64,000 nucleotides of DNA from Mariannaea sp. PMI_226 (GCA_024336345.1 JANFOG010000009.1:992001-1056000); one strand, 5' to 3'. Shown: positions 1 to 12,345, counted from the stretch's first letter. A program made the numbers and translations. Notes: generated from the sequence alone by a model not told the origin.

Positions 1-1275
1 TTCATGAGCGTTGGCCCAGGAAGGCTCTTCGCGAATGGTAAGCTGGTGCTCGACCTCTGGGATTGGACCGAGGAAGGCGAGGCCATGTTCGATGGATCCA
101 TTGATTACCTGGTCGAGCTTGACATGGAGGCCAATACGGCCGTCGAACTTAAGGTCGAGATGACTAACGAACTGCGCCCTCTCGCGAAGCAGAAACAGTT
201 TGGCATTACACACAAGTATGGAGGCTGCCGAATCGGGTTCAAGGAGCAGGACCAGGTCGACTACATCCGGGAGGCTGTTGAGGCAGCCCAAGCAGCGGAC
301 GTTGCTGTGGTCATTGTCGGTGTGGATGCTGAGTGGGAGTCGGAAGGCTACGATCGCCAGACGATGGACCTACCCGTTGACGGAAGCCAGGACCGTCTTA
401 TCGAAGCTATAGTCAAGGCAAACCCGAGAACCGTAGTCGTCAACCAGTCAGGCAGTCCGGTACACATGCCTTGGGTCGACAAGGTGCCTGCGATTATCCA
501 GGGCTGGTATCAGGGCCAGGAGGCAGGCAATGCCCTGGCTGATGTGTTGTTTGGTATTGCGAATCCTAGCGGGAAGCTTCCGGTGAGTGCAACCCAGAGA
601 CCATAGTGCACGGCATTTAGGGATTTTGTGCTGACAATTTGGTTCTTTTTCCTCTTTCCTTTGGGCAGTCTACATTCCCAAAGCGCATCGAACACACACC
701 AGCCTTTCACAACTGGCCGGGCGAGAATCAGAAGGTGCTGTACGGAGAGGGCATTTACGTCGGCTACAAGCACTACGACCGCACCAAGATTGCTCCATTG
801 TTCCCCTTCGGCCACGGCCTGTCGTACACAACATTCGAGTACGGCCGCCCGGAGACCTCCTCCCGTACGCTGACACGCGACAGCACCATCAAGATCACCC
901 TCGCCATCTCCAACATCGGACAGCGTGCGGGTGCTGAGATTGTCCAGATCTACGTCCGCGACGAGAAGAGCCGGCTTCCCCGTCCGGAAAAGGAGCTCGT
1001 GGCGTTCGAGAAGGTGTTCCTCGAGGTGGACGAGACGAGACACGTCGCCATAACCCTGGACAAGTATGCCGTTGGGTACTACGACGAGACAGTGCCGGGA
1101 TGGATCGCGGAGGAGGGCGTCTTTGAGGTCCTGATTGGAGCGTCAAGTACAGATATCAGGTAAGTAAAGATGATGACGTGCCATGAGATTGATGATTTGG
1201 CTCTCCCCAGCTAACTGAATCAAAAGGCGAACGATCAAATTCCATGTGAAGCATTCCTTTACGTGGGTGTTTTAA
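1..1275 (+). CDS. GH3 beta-glucosidase, C-terminal part (5' end outside window)
   Basis: Glycoside hydrolase family 3 beta-glucosidase, releasing terminal beta-D-glucose from cellobiose or other beta-glucosides; no signal peptide can be judged because the start lies upstream. Exons read as <1..582, 669..1159 and 1227..1275, giving 373 visible residues. In order: the end of a PA14 insert (LFANGKLVLDLWDW), the GH3 C-terminal alpha/beta sandwich with the WESEGYDRQTMDLP segment (its Glu region supplies the acid/base in related enzymes) and NQSGSPVHMPW, then the PFGHGLSYTTFEYG motif and a fibronectin-III-like domain. The catalytic nucleophile Asp belongs to the unseen N-terminal domain. Splicing at 582/669 restores GKLPSTFPKR, the usual family sequence. 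The last exon is short and adds a basic tail ending in TWVF. Confidence 0.92.
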
Positions 1276-2045
1276 ACTGTCGGAATGAGTGGGCTTCCAA
1301 CGTGAAATTACAGTGTCGACAATGAGATGTCGTGAGTTCGTTTAGTGGCGAGTTTTATATGGGAAAGAGTAGATAGGGGAGGCGATGTTCGAATGACTCT
1401 TCGTTGTTGTTCGTTTGTTGTATGTATCACTGTTTGTCGTGAAGTATATGTGCAAGTATCAGAAGCAAGGCAGATTGGAAGATAGCGACGTCCAAGTCCG
1501 TCTAGAATATGAAAAACTATCTTCTTCTAATGATGTTCAACATTGATTATCATAATACCTGGTTCATTCGCTCTCCAAAACAGAAACCAGTCCAAGGAAG
1601 ATTGATACCACAATGCAGGAATCCTGGAAAGGGAGGTGCATGCTTTCACATGCTCATTAAATGTGCAGTGGTTACTTGACTTAGACTTATTAAGTAGATT
1701 GAGAGGAAGAATATGCCAAGTCATGAGACTTGCTCAGGTATTTAAACATGCTTCTGTTGTAGGTCTGTTTACCCATAGTCAGATACTGAAACATAAACAG
1801 TTGAATGGTTGTCAATACATACCACATATAGTGAGATTAATCATGCCGACGTGTTCTCAAGACAACATCGGCAAACCGCTTCTCTATCCCAGTCTTCTAT
1901 TTTGATTTTCAGGTTCCGGCACACAGCATTGATCGCTCTTGGTGCATGCTCGTTTGTTTCGGGGTGGTTTTGTTTTCCGGCCCTTCTCTGTATTCGTAAT
2001 TGCCTGAAGACCTTTTCTCGATTTTGTTTTTTTTGTTCTCTCTCT
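1276..2045. other. Intergenic, convergent gene ends
   Basis: About 770 bases between the stop of the GH3 gene and the stop of the Y14 gene on the other strand. It should hold both 3' untranslated regions. No coding pattern, RNA gene or repeat was seen. Confidence 0.6.
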
Positions 2046-2607
2046 TCATTCGCGATCCTCGCGCTGCTTGCCCTCAGGGCTGCGGCTTCGGCTGCGTCCT
2101 CCTCTGCGTCCTCCTGCGCCCCGTCCACCTCGTGCGTTCTTGCCAGGAGGAGGGCGCACGAACGCAAAGTCGACTTGCACAGTCTGGTCGAGCAGTTTCG
2201 TCTCGTGGGCGCCGTTGATGGCAGCTCGCGCCTCTTCGAGCGTAGTATATTCTATCAGTGCGTAGCCCTGTACTCATTCAAACCTCAAAGTCAGCCTTCA
2301 ATCCATTCGAGCTACTCACGCCCCTTTGCTTTTGTGAGGCCAGCTGTTTGTTACATACCTTGACGTAACCGCTTCGACGATCAAGGTTCAAATGCATATT
2401 CTTAATCTCTCCAAACTCTCCAAACATGTCTTGCAGAGCTTCCTCGTCGGCTTCTTCGTGGACGTTGGTCACGATGATGATCCAGCCCTCAATGGAGCGT
2501 ACAGCTGTTGCCTTGGTGTGCGTTTGCATATCGGATTCGTTGCGCGCCGGGGGAGGGGGCGACGCGGACGTGGCATCGACATCAACATCCATGTGGTCGT
2601 CGGCCAT
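2046..2607 (-). CDS. RNA-binding protein Y14/RBM8A, exon junction complex core
   Basis: Two exons, complement(join(2046..2267,2359..2607)), 156 residues. Y14 binds Mago and, as part of the exon junction complex, marks spliced mRNAs in the nucleus. One RRM fills residues about 42-121, with RNP2 at WIIIVTNV and RNP1 spanning the splice junction (SGYVKGYALIEY). The N-terminal tail is acidic ([11 protein letters not shown]) and the C-terminal tail is a Gly/Arg/Ser stretch ending [15 protein letters not shown], as in animal Y14. The ATG at 2607 was chosen because it gives the conserved acidic start; the frame extends further upstream without a better start. The intron is 91 nt. Length agrees with the family (human 174). 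Its 5' end faces a possible small gene on the plus strand. Confidence 0.93.
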
Positions 2608-2870
2608 CTTGAAGTAAGTTCGGCAGCGGGGCCAAGGGAAAGTGATGAGGGTGAAAGGTTTTGATCTGACTCTTGATTGCAGTGCTGTAGTGAAGCTGGT
2701 CGCGGGGCAGAGCCCAGCCATGCTGGTTGAAAGAGGCATGTCACGTGACGCTACGATGGAAAACGGCTCTCAAGCTACCTGTATCAAATCACATTCAAAG
2801 CGCAAACTTCCTCCAATACGAATTTTGTTCTAGGTGACTACGAGACGCATTTTCTTAATTCGCGTTGAAG

Positions 2871-3277
2871 ATGCAAACTTGGTGGGATGGAATTTACCGG
2901 ACAATGATGCCTCTCAGTCTGACAAGTCCGTCGGCCGTCTTAAGTCCGATCCACTGGAACCTCTACAGTACTTTGGCCGGCGTGAGTCACTTGCCGAGTC
3001 GCCCTCATCCCCCAAGGGGGAGCCAAAGTTCTCACAACGCCGTCGCATGCTGACACCCACGGCCCCCTGACCACCATGCTTCTGTCCATTCACTCTGTAG
3101 TTCCCTGCGGTCATCTCATAATCGCCATCACAGGAAATATTTGCATTGATTGCGAACTCAATGTATGTTGTATTGACAACCGACACCATGACGCCGCGTA
3201 GAGCCGTGTGTGCTTCTTCGCGCCTCTCATTTCATTTTTTGAGGAGGGCTCAGCCTATCAACCGACCCAAACCATAG
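2871..3277 (+). CDS. Possible small spliced gene, unknown product
   Basis: A candidate two-exon gene, join(2871..2981,3134..3277), 84 residues, not recognised. Exon 1 opens MQTWWDGIYRTMMPL and ends at a good donor (ggc|gtgagt). A branch-like ctgac lies at about 3067. Two acceptors are possible: cacag at 3133 keeps the frame open with a hydrophobic EIFALIANSMYVV segment, while ctgtag at about 3100 would end the protein after six residues. It lies divergent to Y14 and convergent to eS30, a slot wide enough for one small gene. It could instead be untranslated leader or chance. Confidence 0.28.
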
Positions 3278-3375
3278 TCCATCTTGGCCGTAACTGAATC
3301 AAGCATCTGTTGATGAACGGCTTCACAAGCCAACCGCCCAGTACCGTTTTCCGCACATAGCATTAACCGTTTCGT

Positions 3376-3783
3376 TTAGCTGCCGGGGTTGGGGTTCATC
3401 TGTGTATGGAGTCAGCGCTCCTACTCTTCTTCGAGGTAGTGTCTGTTCGTCAAGATTTTGTCTGCTCACCTTTCGCTTGCCACCAGTCATGACGACGTTG
3501 ACGAAACGACGGGTGTACTTGAGGCGCTTCAGAGCACGGCCCTTGGGGACCTTGGACTTCTCCTGCTTCTCAACCTGTAGGGCGGGATATGGTCAGTCAT
3601 CGATGTCGTCGAGAGGGGTTGGATTCGGAGGGGATCGAGGGAGTTGGATTATCGTACTTTGGGAGTCTGAGACTTGACCTTGCCTGTTGATATATGTCAG
3701 CGACGATGTGATGAGGAGCGCATTTGGGGAAATAGTGCATGCAACGTACCGGCACGGGCAAGAGATCCGTGAACTTTACCCAT
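3376..3783 (-). CDS. RPS30: 40S ribosomal protein eS30
   Basis: Small-subunit ribosomal protein eS30 in four exons, complement(join(3376..3399,3470..3574,3658..3683,3750..3783)), 62 residues. It begins [20 protein letters not shown] and ends KRKMNPNPGS, collinear with eS30 of yeast (63 residues) and animals. There is no N-terminal ubiquitin-like fusion, as usual in ascomycetes, so the protein is made without processing. Three introns interrupt a 189-nt coding sequence, with exons as short as 24 and 26 nt. The first intron begins 34 nt after the ATG, typical of fungal ribosomal protein genes. Very basic; acts in the cytosolic 40S subunit near the decoding centre. Confidence 0.96.
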
Positions 3784-6700
3784 GGTGATAGATTTGCGTG
3801 GTGGTTGATGTGGATGATGAGTCGACGATTCGCAATCAGAGAGGCGCTCACTAAAGATTTTTGGGGGAATTTGACAAATGGTTGTGGGCTTGCCGGGAGC
3901 CTTGCATCACGTGAGCGGGGACAACGCTTGCCCTGTCGGAAAAACTGATCCCGCCCACCTAACATCGAGTAATAGCTTAGTCATGGAGAGGTCCACTCAT
4001 CTATCCCCGTCCATATTAGGAAAGCATTGTTCGCCAAGTGAGCATACAGAGAGTACAGCACAAATGGCATGGAAAGAAGGCAAGGCGAAATCCGATGCTC
4101 GAGGACTTGGCCACAATGTATTTGACCACAATGCTTTTTGGTTTCATTAATGAATCATGTCATGTTTTCAAAATATTCCCTCGTGCTCTTTTCGGTTATC
4201 GAACTTTTCAAGTCCATTTACAGAACTAACAGTAGTCCTTGAACTCACATATGAGCCACGAATTTTCAATAAGGTGCAACAAGATTTCAACACATGGGGC
4301 CAATGGCGTAAGTATCTAGCTACTCTTTAGTCAAATTTTATACTCGCTTCAGGAAGATTCGATGGTTCAGCATATTTCTCGACGTGTCATATCTCCTACG
4401 ATAGCTGAACTCTGGGCAAGATTGGAGTATACAATTGCACTGCTGATATAGTGGTTATGAGTCTCCCAAGAGAAACACAGCATTTCATCTCAAGGCAAAA
4501 GTTATAAAAGTCCAAGAAGAATTTTTTGGGGGTCTTAATCTCATTTATTCTTCTTGAAGTCTTTTTCCCCCACAACTTGGATTATCAAGATACGTTGGTA
4601 AGCTGTCGACCCGTGTGCAAGGCGCATTTGTTGTTGCTCTCATATTGCTGGTGAGGAGCCGATCGGAACAACACCCGAACCGTTGATGGCTCTGCAGCAT
4701 ACAGGGACTGTCTCCAGTGAGTGCAACTCCCGAGTACAACCATTAAATGCAAGTAAACACTGCATCCTAGGTATCTTCAAGGCTATCGATGCAGGAACAG
4801 GAGCGTTCCTGCTTGTAGGTCCTTGGCATAGTTGGTCACGATGACGCGGGCCGTGGATGGTCATATTTTAGTGTACAGGCGTTGGGTTGGAAGATGGGGA
4901 AAAAGAAGAGGAAAGGATATTCTACCAGGTTCAACTAACGCCGTTACACTAGATAATAACACAGCCTATATGATCTTTGTTTGCTTTACTTCTGCATTAT
5001 TCCTACATGACAAGTGATTGACCGGTCTTCCGTATGGGGCGCGGCACATACAGCTGAGTTATCAGCGAACCAAGGCTGCCAGGCCAACAGTGAATGCCCT
5101 GCAACGAGCCAAGAGTACAATAACACCTAGTTGTCAAAGATCACCGAATCTAGACCGATGATGCATCACATGGCTGCAATTTGTGGCCGGCTGAAAACAC
5201 GGTCACCCGTTGTTTAGGGTAGGATGGCCAGCAAAGAGGAGCATAAAGTGGGTGGACATCGATGAGCATGGAGGGTTCGTTTCGTTTCCATCATGCCCTC
5301 GCGGAACTAATACGGCTAACGGTGACGGTACCTGAACAATTTTTTTCCTCTTCCCATGGCTTTCCCGATCTGAAATGTAGGAAGAGTTGTGCTAGACTAG
5401 CTGACCAAAGCAGATGAGATTGCATGTGCACGCCACTCTAAGTATAATACCCCATTCCATAGTGATAGGACGTCACAAGCAAATATCTTTCCTGGGGAAG
5501 TTAGTGTAGTAGCCAGACGAAAAAGAGGGGGGGGGGAGGGGGCAAATTCGTGTTTGTTAGTTCTAATTCTGTTGAGCTGAAAATACGCACAAGAGAGGAG
5601 TCCCGCCTGCAGGGTTCAGAGTCCAGGTGTTGCTGTTTAAGCTACCTACTTGGTACCATTACAATACGAGGCCCATGGACGCTGGAATGAGCTTGGAGGT
5701 GCATCCCCCCACTCCCACAGCTGCACCGCCGATGATCATAACTTGCAAGTAGGAGGAGAGGATCAGGCACCGTTTGCAGGTCGGCATGCAGGGCCGAGAA
5801 GTAGTATCTGCCAGGTTGAAATTTGGTAGTTCCCAAAATTCAAAAATTTTCGACAATCAAGATAATAAGGTAACTAATGACTCGTCTAATATCAACTGAG
5901 CTATCGCGACTGAATCCAGATCCGCTAGTTATGGCAAAAGGGCCTGGCACTGAAGATTACATAGTACGCCCACAGGACTCATGCCATGACATGGGATAAT
6001 TCGCATGTGCTGTCGTCATGTTGCCTTCCATGATCCGTGGGTTGCTCGGCGAAGCACTCGTCGACCACCACAAATGCCGTCCCTCAAACACCAGTGGCCC
6101 AACAACATCTGCTCACACACCGCATCGCGGCAATATATTATGCAGAGCGCACACACGCACACTGTCAAAGATGCTCTGACAGGCTCCACGCCGCCCTCGC
6201 GCCGCTGGGCGGCCGGCCCGTATGGGGTCCCTAGCAAGCACTTTACTGCACACATCCGGCCAGAGCAACACGAACACTGAACAACGCATCTGGGGCCATC
6301 ACATCACCTCGCATCCAACCTGCAGCTTGCATATATAATTACGCATGCTAGCTGAAAAAGGTGCTAGGCAGTTGCTGGTTGGATGGGCTGCACGGACACA
6401 GACTCGAGAAAGCCTGCAGGACAAGGGAGGATTTGCCCTTGAATTGATTCACCCTAGCCAAGGTCTAGTTACGTTACTACGTACTATTCTAATTAACTTA
6501 ACTACCGTACCATGTAAGGCACCACAATACGTGTAACATGGACGGGATTATATAGTATAAATAAAAATAAAAAAGTCCTGGTAGCGTATGGTTTGCATGC
6601 AATCACGAAGAAAGTCGGCCGAAAGAAGCTCAAGCTTCATCATGGGATAAAAAACCTTGCCCTCTCAGCCACACTTTATTCGGAAGATTGTTTGGGCTGT

Positions 6701-8097
6701 TTCTTGTCGTTGTGCCTTTTTGTCTGGGTTGTTTGTGGCGGCCCATCGGTGTGCATACTACTGCGTGGATGTGTCGGACATGCATGGCATTCTACCCAAT
6801 ACCCATCCTTTCCAGCGTCCATGAGCGTTGCCATGGCGCAGGCGAGGAGGAGGCCAGTCGACTGTGGTGGTGGTGCAGCTTGCATGAGAGTTACCGCTCG
6901 AAAGCTGACAGCCAGATGCGTTGAAATGGGCCCTCAGAGCTGGGATGCAAACTAGGTGGTCAATGAGCCCTTCTGGGGGATTGATAATTGTGTTCCAACA
7001 CACTACTTTAGGTAGGTGGTAACTAAAGACTGACAAATTACCTACGATTCCTCGTACTTGATACTGACTCCGTGATTGCCAAGCTTGATGAGGGTATCCG
7101 AAAACAAACACGAACTTAAAACTAAAGCAAAATGAACACCACCATTAATAAGTTACTATCCCGCCCTCCCCCCTCCCCCCTCCTTCACTCAAAAACTCGG
7201 GTACTATTTTTGGGGTTCGCTACTATTGGAGTAGTTGTACTAGTATCGTGCCATTGGTGTCAATCCGGAAATGCGGATGGCGCCCAATCGTTGTGGATCC
7301 CGGGACAGCCCATCTGCACCAACTTTCTAGTTGCCCACCTTGTCAGTTCGTATTTGCAGCTTTGCTAGCACTCAATCGAGTCCAGTGCTCCCTCTGGCAG
7401 ATCAGCAGGGCGCCTTTTCCGGGTGCCGCCAGCTTGCCAGCTTCCCAAGGTTCTTTTTTCTTTCTATCTTGTCTCTTAGAGGTACTGTAGCTTTGCTAGC
7501 TGCAGCTTGGGGCATCTGGACCGGCCTGAAAACGGACAAAATTTTCATCTGAAATCACCCCATCCACTCGTCTAGAGGAAGGGCAGAAGTACTGTTCGAA
7601 GACTGGGCCGAGAGGATCACTTCCCGTACTGCGCAAAGCAGCATAATACTACTACTCCCTTATTAGAGTCCCTTACAGTTCAGGAGCTCGAGGGACCACA
7701 TGCCCAAGACATTGTGTCTTGACCTTGTGGGGGTACGAGACACAGAGAGACCTGGGGTCTGTCTCTACGGATACCTTTCGTACTTCGTTCAGAGCTAGGT
7801 AGCTAGCTACCTAACCCTCTGACGAGCTCAGAGGCCCGTCCGCATGGGCCGTGTGCCGGGGCCCCAGAGGAGGATGACTGTTGTTGGCCTCGTCAGCGGG
7901 GCGACAGCTAATAATGGACAATCTCTAGTTAATGAAAGCAATTGTTCTGATGCGAGAATAAACAGAAAAGCAACCACAATAATATGAACAAAGGTCACTT
8001 CCAGCTTCATTCGTTCCTCTCCCGCCCGTCCAATTGAACAAGCTTGACCCTGGTTGTCACGTTTTCGTCGACGTCGTGCATCACCCAACAAGACGGG

Positions 8098-8220
8098 AAC
8101 CTACCCCCCCTCCATTCTGCCTCCCATCCCATCCCATCCCTCCCCTCCATTAACTTCCTACCCATCCCATCCATTCTCGTTCAACCACTGATATCCCTCC
8201 CCTCTTGTTCTTCTCGGCCG
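8098..8220 (+). promoter_or_regulatory. Pyrimidine-rich core-promoter/leader tract
   Basis: A long C/T-rich tract with repeated CCCATCC words, about 450 bases upstream of the next ATG. Such CT tracts commonly lie near transcription starts of fungal genes. The role is inferred from position and composition only. Confidence 0.4.
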
Positions 8221-8592
8221 TGAGCTGTCTCTGCTCGGATCAAAAACTGCCCTGCCCTGAGCCTCGCAACACCAGATCGGGGTTGTACAATTAATACCGT
8301 ATCGCCCGACTAGGGTTGCCCACCAACTCCCTCACTATCCGCCTTTTTATTATCTTGCCTCGCTCCCACATAACTGCGTAGCACACGGCCATTTCTTTCT
8401 GCTTCTTTCGTTTCATTCCATATTTGAAAGAATATGATCCTTCATCAATAGCACCCTGGTCTTACACGGAAAGTTGTATTCGAGCACGGCAACAAACATA
8501 CTACGTTTATCTACTCGCTTATCACGCCCTCAGCCTAGGCGCACAACCTACACGATCGAATACCGACACACAGTTTTCATCTTATATTTCGT

Positions 8593-8634
8593 ATGCCTCG
8601 AGTAGCTCCAACGGCTCAAGCACCTAGCTGGTAG
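8593..8634 (+). promoter_or_regulatory. Upstream ORF in leader, 13 codons
   Basis: A short ORF (MPRVAPTAQAPSW, stop at 8632) ends 28 bases before the main ATG at 8663. A second tiny ORF (MILHQ) starts at 8433. If the leader is transcribed through here, these uORFs could lower translation of the large protein. Confidence 0.4.
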
Positions 8635-8662
8635 CTCCAGATTCTCACCTCCATACAACACT

Positions 8663-11600
8663 ATGAGTGTAGCTGTCCAACACCATGGCCGCTCAAGGGC
8701 CGAAAGCCTGCAGCGCATGCTTGACCTTGAAAAGAAGATGATGGTAAGCGCGTTCATATCCTTGAGGTTTTCACTCACCGAATGTGGGCGCTCATAAGAA
8801 TCTGTTATGTAGCTTCAACGAACTCAGAGCTTGACAACCCACTCCTTTACCAGCTCAGTTCACGAGATTCCTGTTCTTCAACCGCAACCCCGTCGCTTCG
8901 AGCTAGTTCCTAAGGATGGCAAGAAGGCACCACCACCACCAGTTCGAATCTACGACCGAATGTCCGCGACGACACCGGTCATTGGTGGCTCAAACTCCGC
9001 TACTGATTCCAACGCCGCAATCCCAATAAGGCTACTAGCCCATGGCCACTCACGGACTAATTCTGCCCCAGTAGGCGGGACAATGGAAAAAGCAAACACT
9101 AAGCAAGTGGCCTTCGCTATCCCTCCGGATGACGAAGATCGTCGTAAACCTGGTCGTCAACCTACTTCATTGGAGGCTCATGATCGCCGAAAGCAGGAGA
9201 GAAAAGACACTAAGGAGGAAAAGCGAGAAGAGAGGAGGGGGAGAGAACAAAATGTTGTGGCGAGAGAAAAGCCGAGAGGAAGGCGGTTGAGCAAAGCACC
9301 GCCTGTATCTGGGCGCAACCTGGCTTCTCAAGGCCACGGCAGCATGGACCCTATGAGCCCCTCAAAAGACAAACGGTCATCAAGTATACTCGGCATTTCC
9401 ATTTCAAGAAGAGACACCAACGACTCCAGAAATGAACCTGCTGAAAGGTCCAGGCGTGGCCGATCGGGTTCCCTGTCGTCCGCCGTCAGGAACTCTTTCG
9501 AAATTCGCCGTGGCTCATATGATCAGACTACTGCCTCAGGCTTCCTCGGCGGCGTTAAGTTGGAAAAGAAGAAGCAAGATTTCACACAGCAGGTTATCGA
9601 CGACCAGACCCAGACTACCAGTAGAGTTCATCCTGCGTTGAGGAAATCGTTCCTCGGCCATGGCTCCTTCACTCCCCTCAAGACGGCCACGACACAGTCA
9701 GCTCTCGAGAAAGAGCCTGAAACTCAGCAACGAACATATCCCCCTATTTCTATTCAAACCTCGGGAGCTGTGACCCAGCCTGGCGCGTCGCTCAATACGC
9801 CAATTAGACGAGACTCGGCTGGCTCTGCAAACATATACTTGTGGAGTGCTCGCGCAAATAAGAAGATTATTGTGCAAAGCGATGAGTGTGCCGTAGGTGA
9901 TGAGGTGGATGACGATGAGACAGAACAAAGACCCACCGGTGTGGCTCTCACTGATACACCACCTACGAGTGATATGCCCACAACGACAGTAAGGCGGAGA
10001 GGCGTTCAAGTCAAGAACAACCCTCGTCCTCTCTCAACCTCAACACTTTCGATTGATAGTCTGAGAGATTTCTCTCAAGACAACGTTGAAGGTGTTAAAC
10101 CTCTCAGTATTGCGAAGTCCTCAAAGCCAACGACACCAGAGTCGACAGAACTGGCCTCACTGGAACCACAATCAGAAGAGAGCTCAGTTTCTGAACTAGA
10201 GGACAAAACATCTTCACAACTAGTAGCCGCGAAAACTCGTCCGAAACGCGAGTCCATTGCATCGGTTACATCGAATCCCCCGGCACCGCCCAGGAAGAGC
10301 TCCAAGAGAGGTTCCGTTGTGGTATCCTCTCATTCTTCGACGACGACAGAAACGAGCAAAGATAGCCAGTCTAGGTCTTCCAAAGAAAGCCTTGGAACCG
10401 AGGCCAAGCCACCGGCTGTTACCAAGTTGATGACAGCTAGGCGAAATGCCACGCCGCCTAGCATTCGATACGAGACTACTCTGCCTGGCGTCAGGCCTAC
10501 CCCGTATCCTGGCAACTCGCCGACATTAACGTCAGGTTCGAGGTGGACGTCCAAAGATACTACCATTTCTGCCCATGGACGTGGCGAAAGCCCGAGTGGT
10601 AGTTCTAACCCGTATTCGGCTTCCATTTCTCCTGTTTCCTCGACAGGAAGTTTCTTCAAGGGAAGAGTGTCGCCCGCTGTCCCTTCAAGTCCTCTGAAGA
10701 ACGAAGCCACGGTGATTGCTCCTGTACCTCCTCATATGGATGTTCAGCCGATGCAGAAGCAGGTCAACTCGAAACCTGTCTCTTCGCGCAATCAACCACA
10801 TCAACCTTCTGTCACGGAGCACCTGACCCCCAAAAGGAATTCGGCAACCGGCAATAGGGGACTGGTGACAAGCTCGTCGAATGATTCCCTATACTCAGAC
10901 GCTCTTCAATCGACATCAGCCTCGGGTACACCAGATTCCACTCCGCCGCAGTCCGATTCCGGATTTCCTCTCCGGAACATGAATAGCAAGCACCAACCCG
11001 TCCAGTATAGCCCTTATTGGTCGAAGAATAACTCCCCCGACCCGTCGGGCGACCGCTTCCAGCTCTCTGATTCTCCTCTGTCCTCTGACTCTGACATGGA
11101 CCCTGTCGAGGCCGCCGCGCGTCGGGTCATGGAAGCATTTTCGCACGCCAACCTCCAAAGCCCGACGACCAGCCGCAAGGGCTCTGACTCCTCCGAGGAG
11201 AGCAATCTGTCTTCTGTGCCAGATATCCAGTCGCACCACCCACGTCTGCGCCATAGAGAGAAGAGCAAGGGCCGTCTTCGTACATCGCAAACTCAACAGG
11301 GCGCTAAGCTCTCCCAGAGCAACAGCGGCAGTGGGGTCAAGCCTTCACGCAGCACGCCAAATATGGATGCACGCAGTAGCCAGAATCTTCACAAGAGGGC
11401 GGCGGCGGTTGCTCCTTCTCCTGCTGCTACTGCCCCTCCTCATGTTGTCCCCGATGTTCCCAGGAACGAATCATCGCGACCTAACCCTCAACGAGGCGAT
11501 CGCGTGGGCAAGATGTTTGTCGTATGCTGCGAGTGCAGGCGGTATCACGACATTCCAGTGAAGCTGTACAAGACGATGCTCAACCCTGGTGGCGTATTGA

Positions 11601-11734
11601 CGAGTGAGGAGACCAAGGGTTTTGAAGACCGTGTTTGCATGACGGTCAAGTGCTCATGGTGTGATCACCAGATGAGTACAAAGTGCTGTCCCGGCGTGTC
11701 TGGGATTTTGGATATTCAAGGACGAGCGCACTGA
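8663..11734 (+). CDS. Conserved fungal 1000-residue disordered protein with C-terminal Cys-rich domain
   Basis: Two exons, join(8663..8743,8813..11734), predicted 1000 residues. Function not recognised. Exon 1 encodes 27 residues (MSVAVQHHGRSRAESLQRML) with a short helical LEKKMM end; splicing at 8743/8813 is in frame. Residues about 40-900 are low-complexity, rich in Ser, Pro, Thr, Lys and Arg, with many SP/TP sites and a charged KKEERREER-like stretch near 120-145, so probably disordered and phosphorylated. The last ~75 residues form a separate compact domain with CCECRRYHDIP followed about 40 residues later by CMTVKCSWC and KCC, which looks like a zinc-binding fold. No catalytic motif or membrane segment. 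Two uORFs precede it. It could be a cytoskeletal or signalling scaffold, but this is a guess. Confidence 0.85.
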
Positions 11735-12253
11735 AGCACGCTCAATTTTCTCTTCCTCTGTTCCTTTTCTGTTTTATTTTGCCTCTGAGGCCACTCGTTA
11801 TTACTTCCTTTCTCCATGCTTTGGAATACAGCAAAGATTACTTTTTCCTGGCTACAAAGCCTATACATGTCACCCCGCCATGACATTCAACCACAGCTCA
11901 GCACATTCATTTAATGTTTCCTTTGCCCTGTCGGGCACCTGCAGGAAAATAGAGCGAACACACTCTTCGACACTTGACAACTGATTTTTCTTCTTCTTTC
12001 TCGTTTTCACTGTTTGGTTTTGCGAGTTGCTTGGTATTATTCGATACCCAACTGGTTGGGTAAAAAGGATGTGTACGCGAAGTTGTATCTATCTAAACTT
12101 ATGAGATAATTCAATGACTGATGATTATGAATGAAAAACAATGACTATTTTGAGCGTATACCTCTTCTTACTACCTATGAGTGAAATGTGACTACTTGAC
12201 GAGCTTGCCGCCCATGTTCGTTCGTTTCGTAGAGTAATTTTAATTAGTAGCCA

Positions 12254-12322
12254 TGGTGAGTCTGTGTCTGTGTGTCATTGTCACTGTGTGCCCATGCGTG
12301 TGTGAGTGTGTGTGTGTCGTGA
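12254..12322. repeat. Imperfect (TG)n simple repeat
   Basis: About 70 bases made mostly of GT/TG steps with interruptions (gtgtctgtgtgtc...gtgtgagtgtgtgtgtg). Ordinary microsatellite; any reading frame across it is low-complexity Cys/Val. Confidence 0.8.
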
Positions 12323-12337
12323 GCCTGGTTTGGTTGT

Positions 12338-12345
12338 TGACGTCA
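12338..12345. promoter_or_regulatory. CRE/ATF palindrome TGACGTCA
   Basis: Perfect 8-bp palindrome bound by Atf1/CREB-type bZIP factors, 730 bases upstream of the NTF2-like gene start. A second identical site lies at 12794. Binding is inferred from the motif only. Confidence 0.45.

Larger units (their letters stand above)
3784..8662. other. Gene-poor intergenic region, 4.9 kb
   Basis: No convincing gene was found between eS30 and the 1000-residue protein. All open frames here are short, lack family resemblance and carry no consistent splice structure. Contents noted: a G-rich run near 5527-5542, a C-rich tract near 7162-7185, and a strongly pyrimidine-rich stretch near 8100-8220 that probably marks the promoter/leader of the downstream gene. 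It may hold non-coding transcripts or long upstream control sequence; nothing visible proves it. Confidence 0.5.

Noticed and set aside
510..1043. 177-codon minus-strand frame opposite the GH3 gene
   Set aside because: Mirror frame of a strongly supported coding exon; crosses the GH3 intron.
6593..6955. 120-codon frame starting MHAITKKVGRKKL
   Set aside because: No TATA, splice signals or recognisable domain; Cys/Val/Leu stretches look like translated non-coding DNA.
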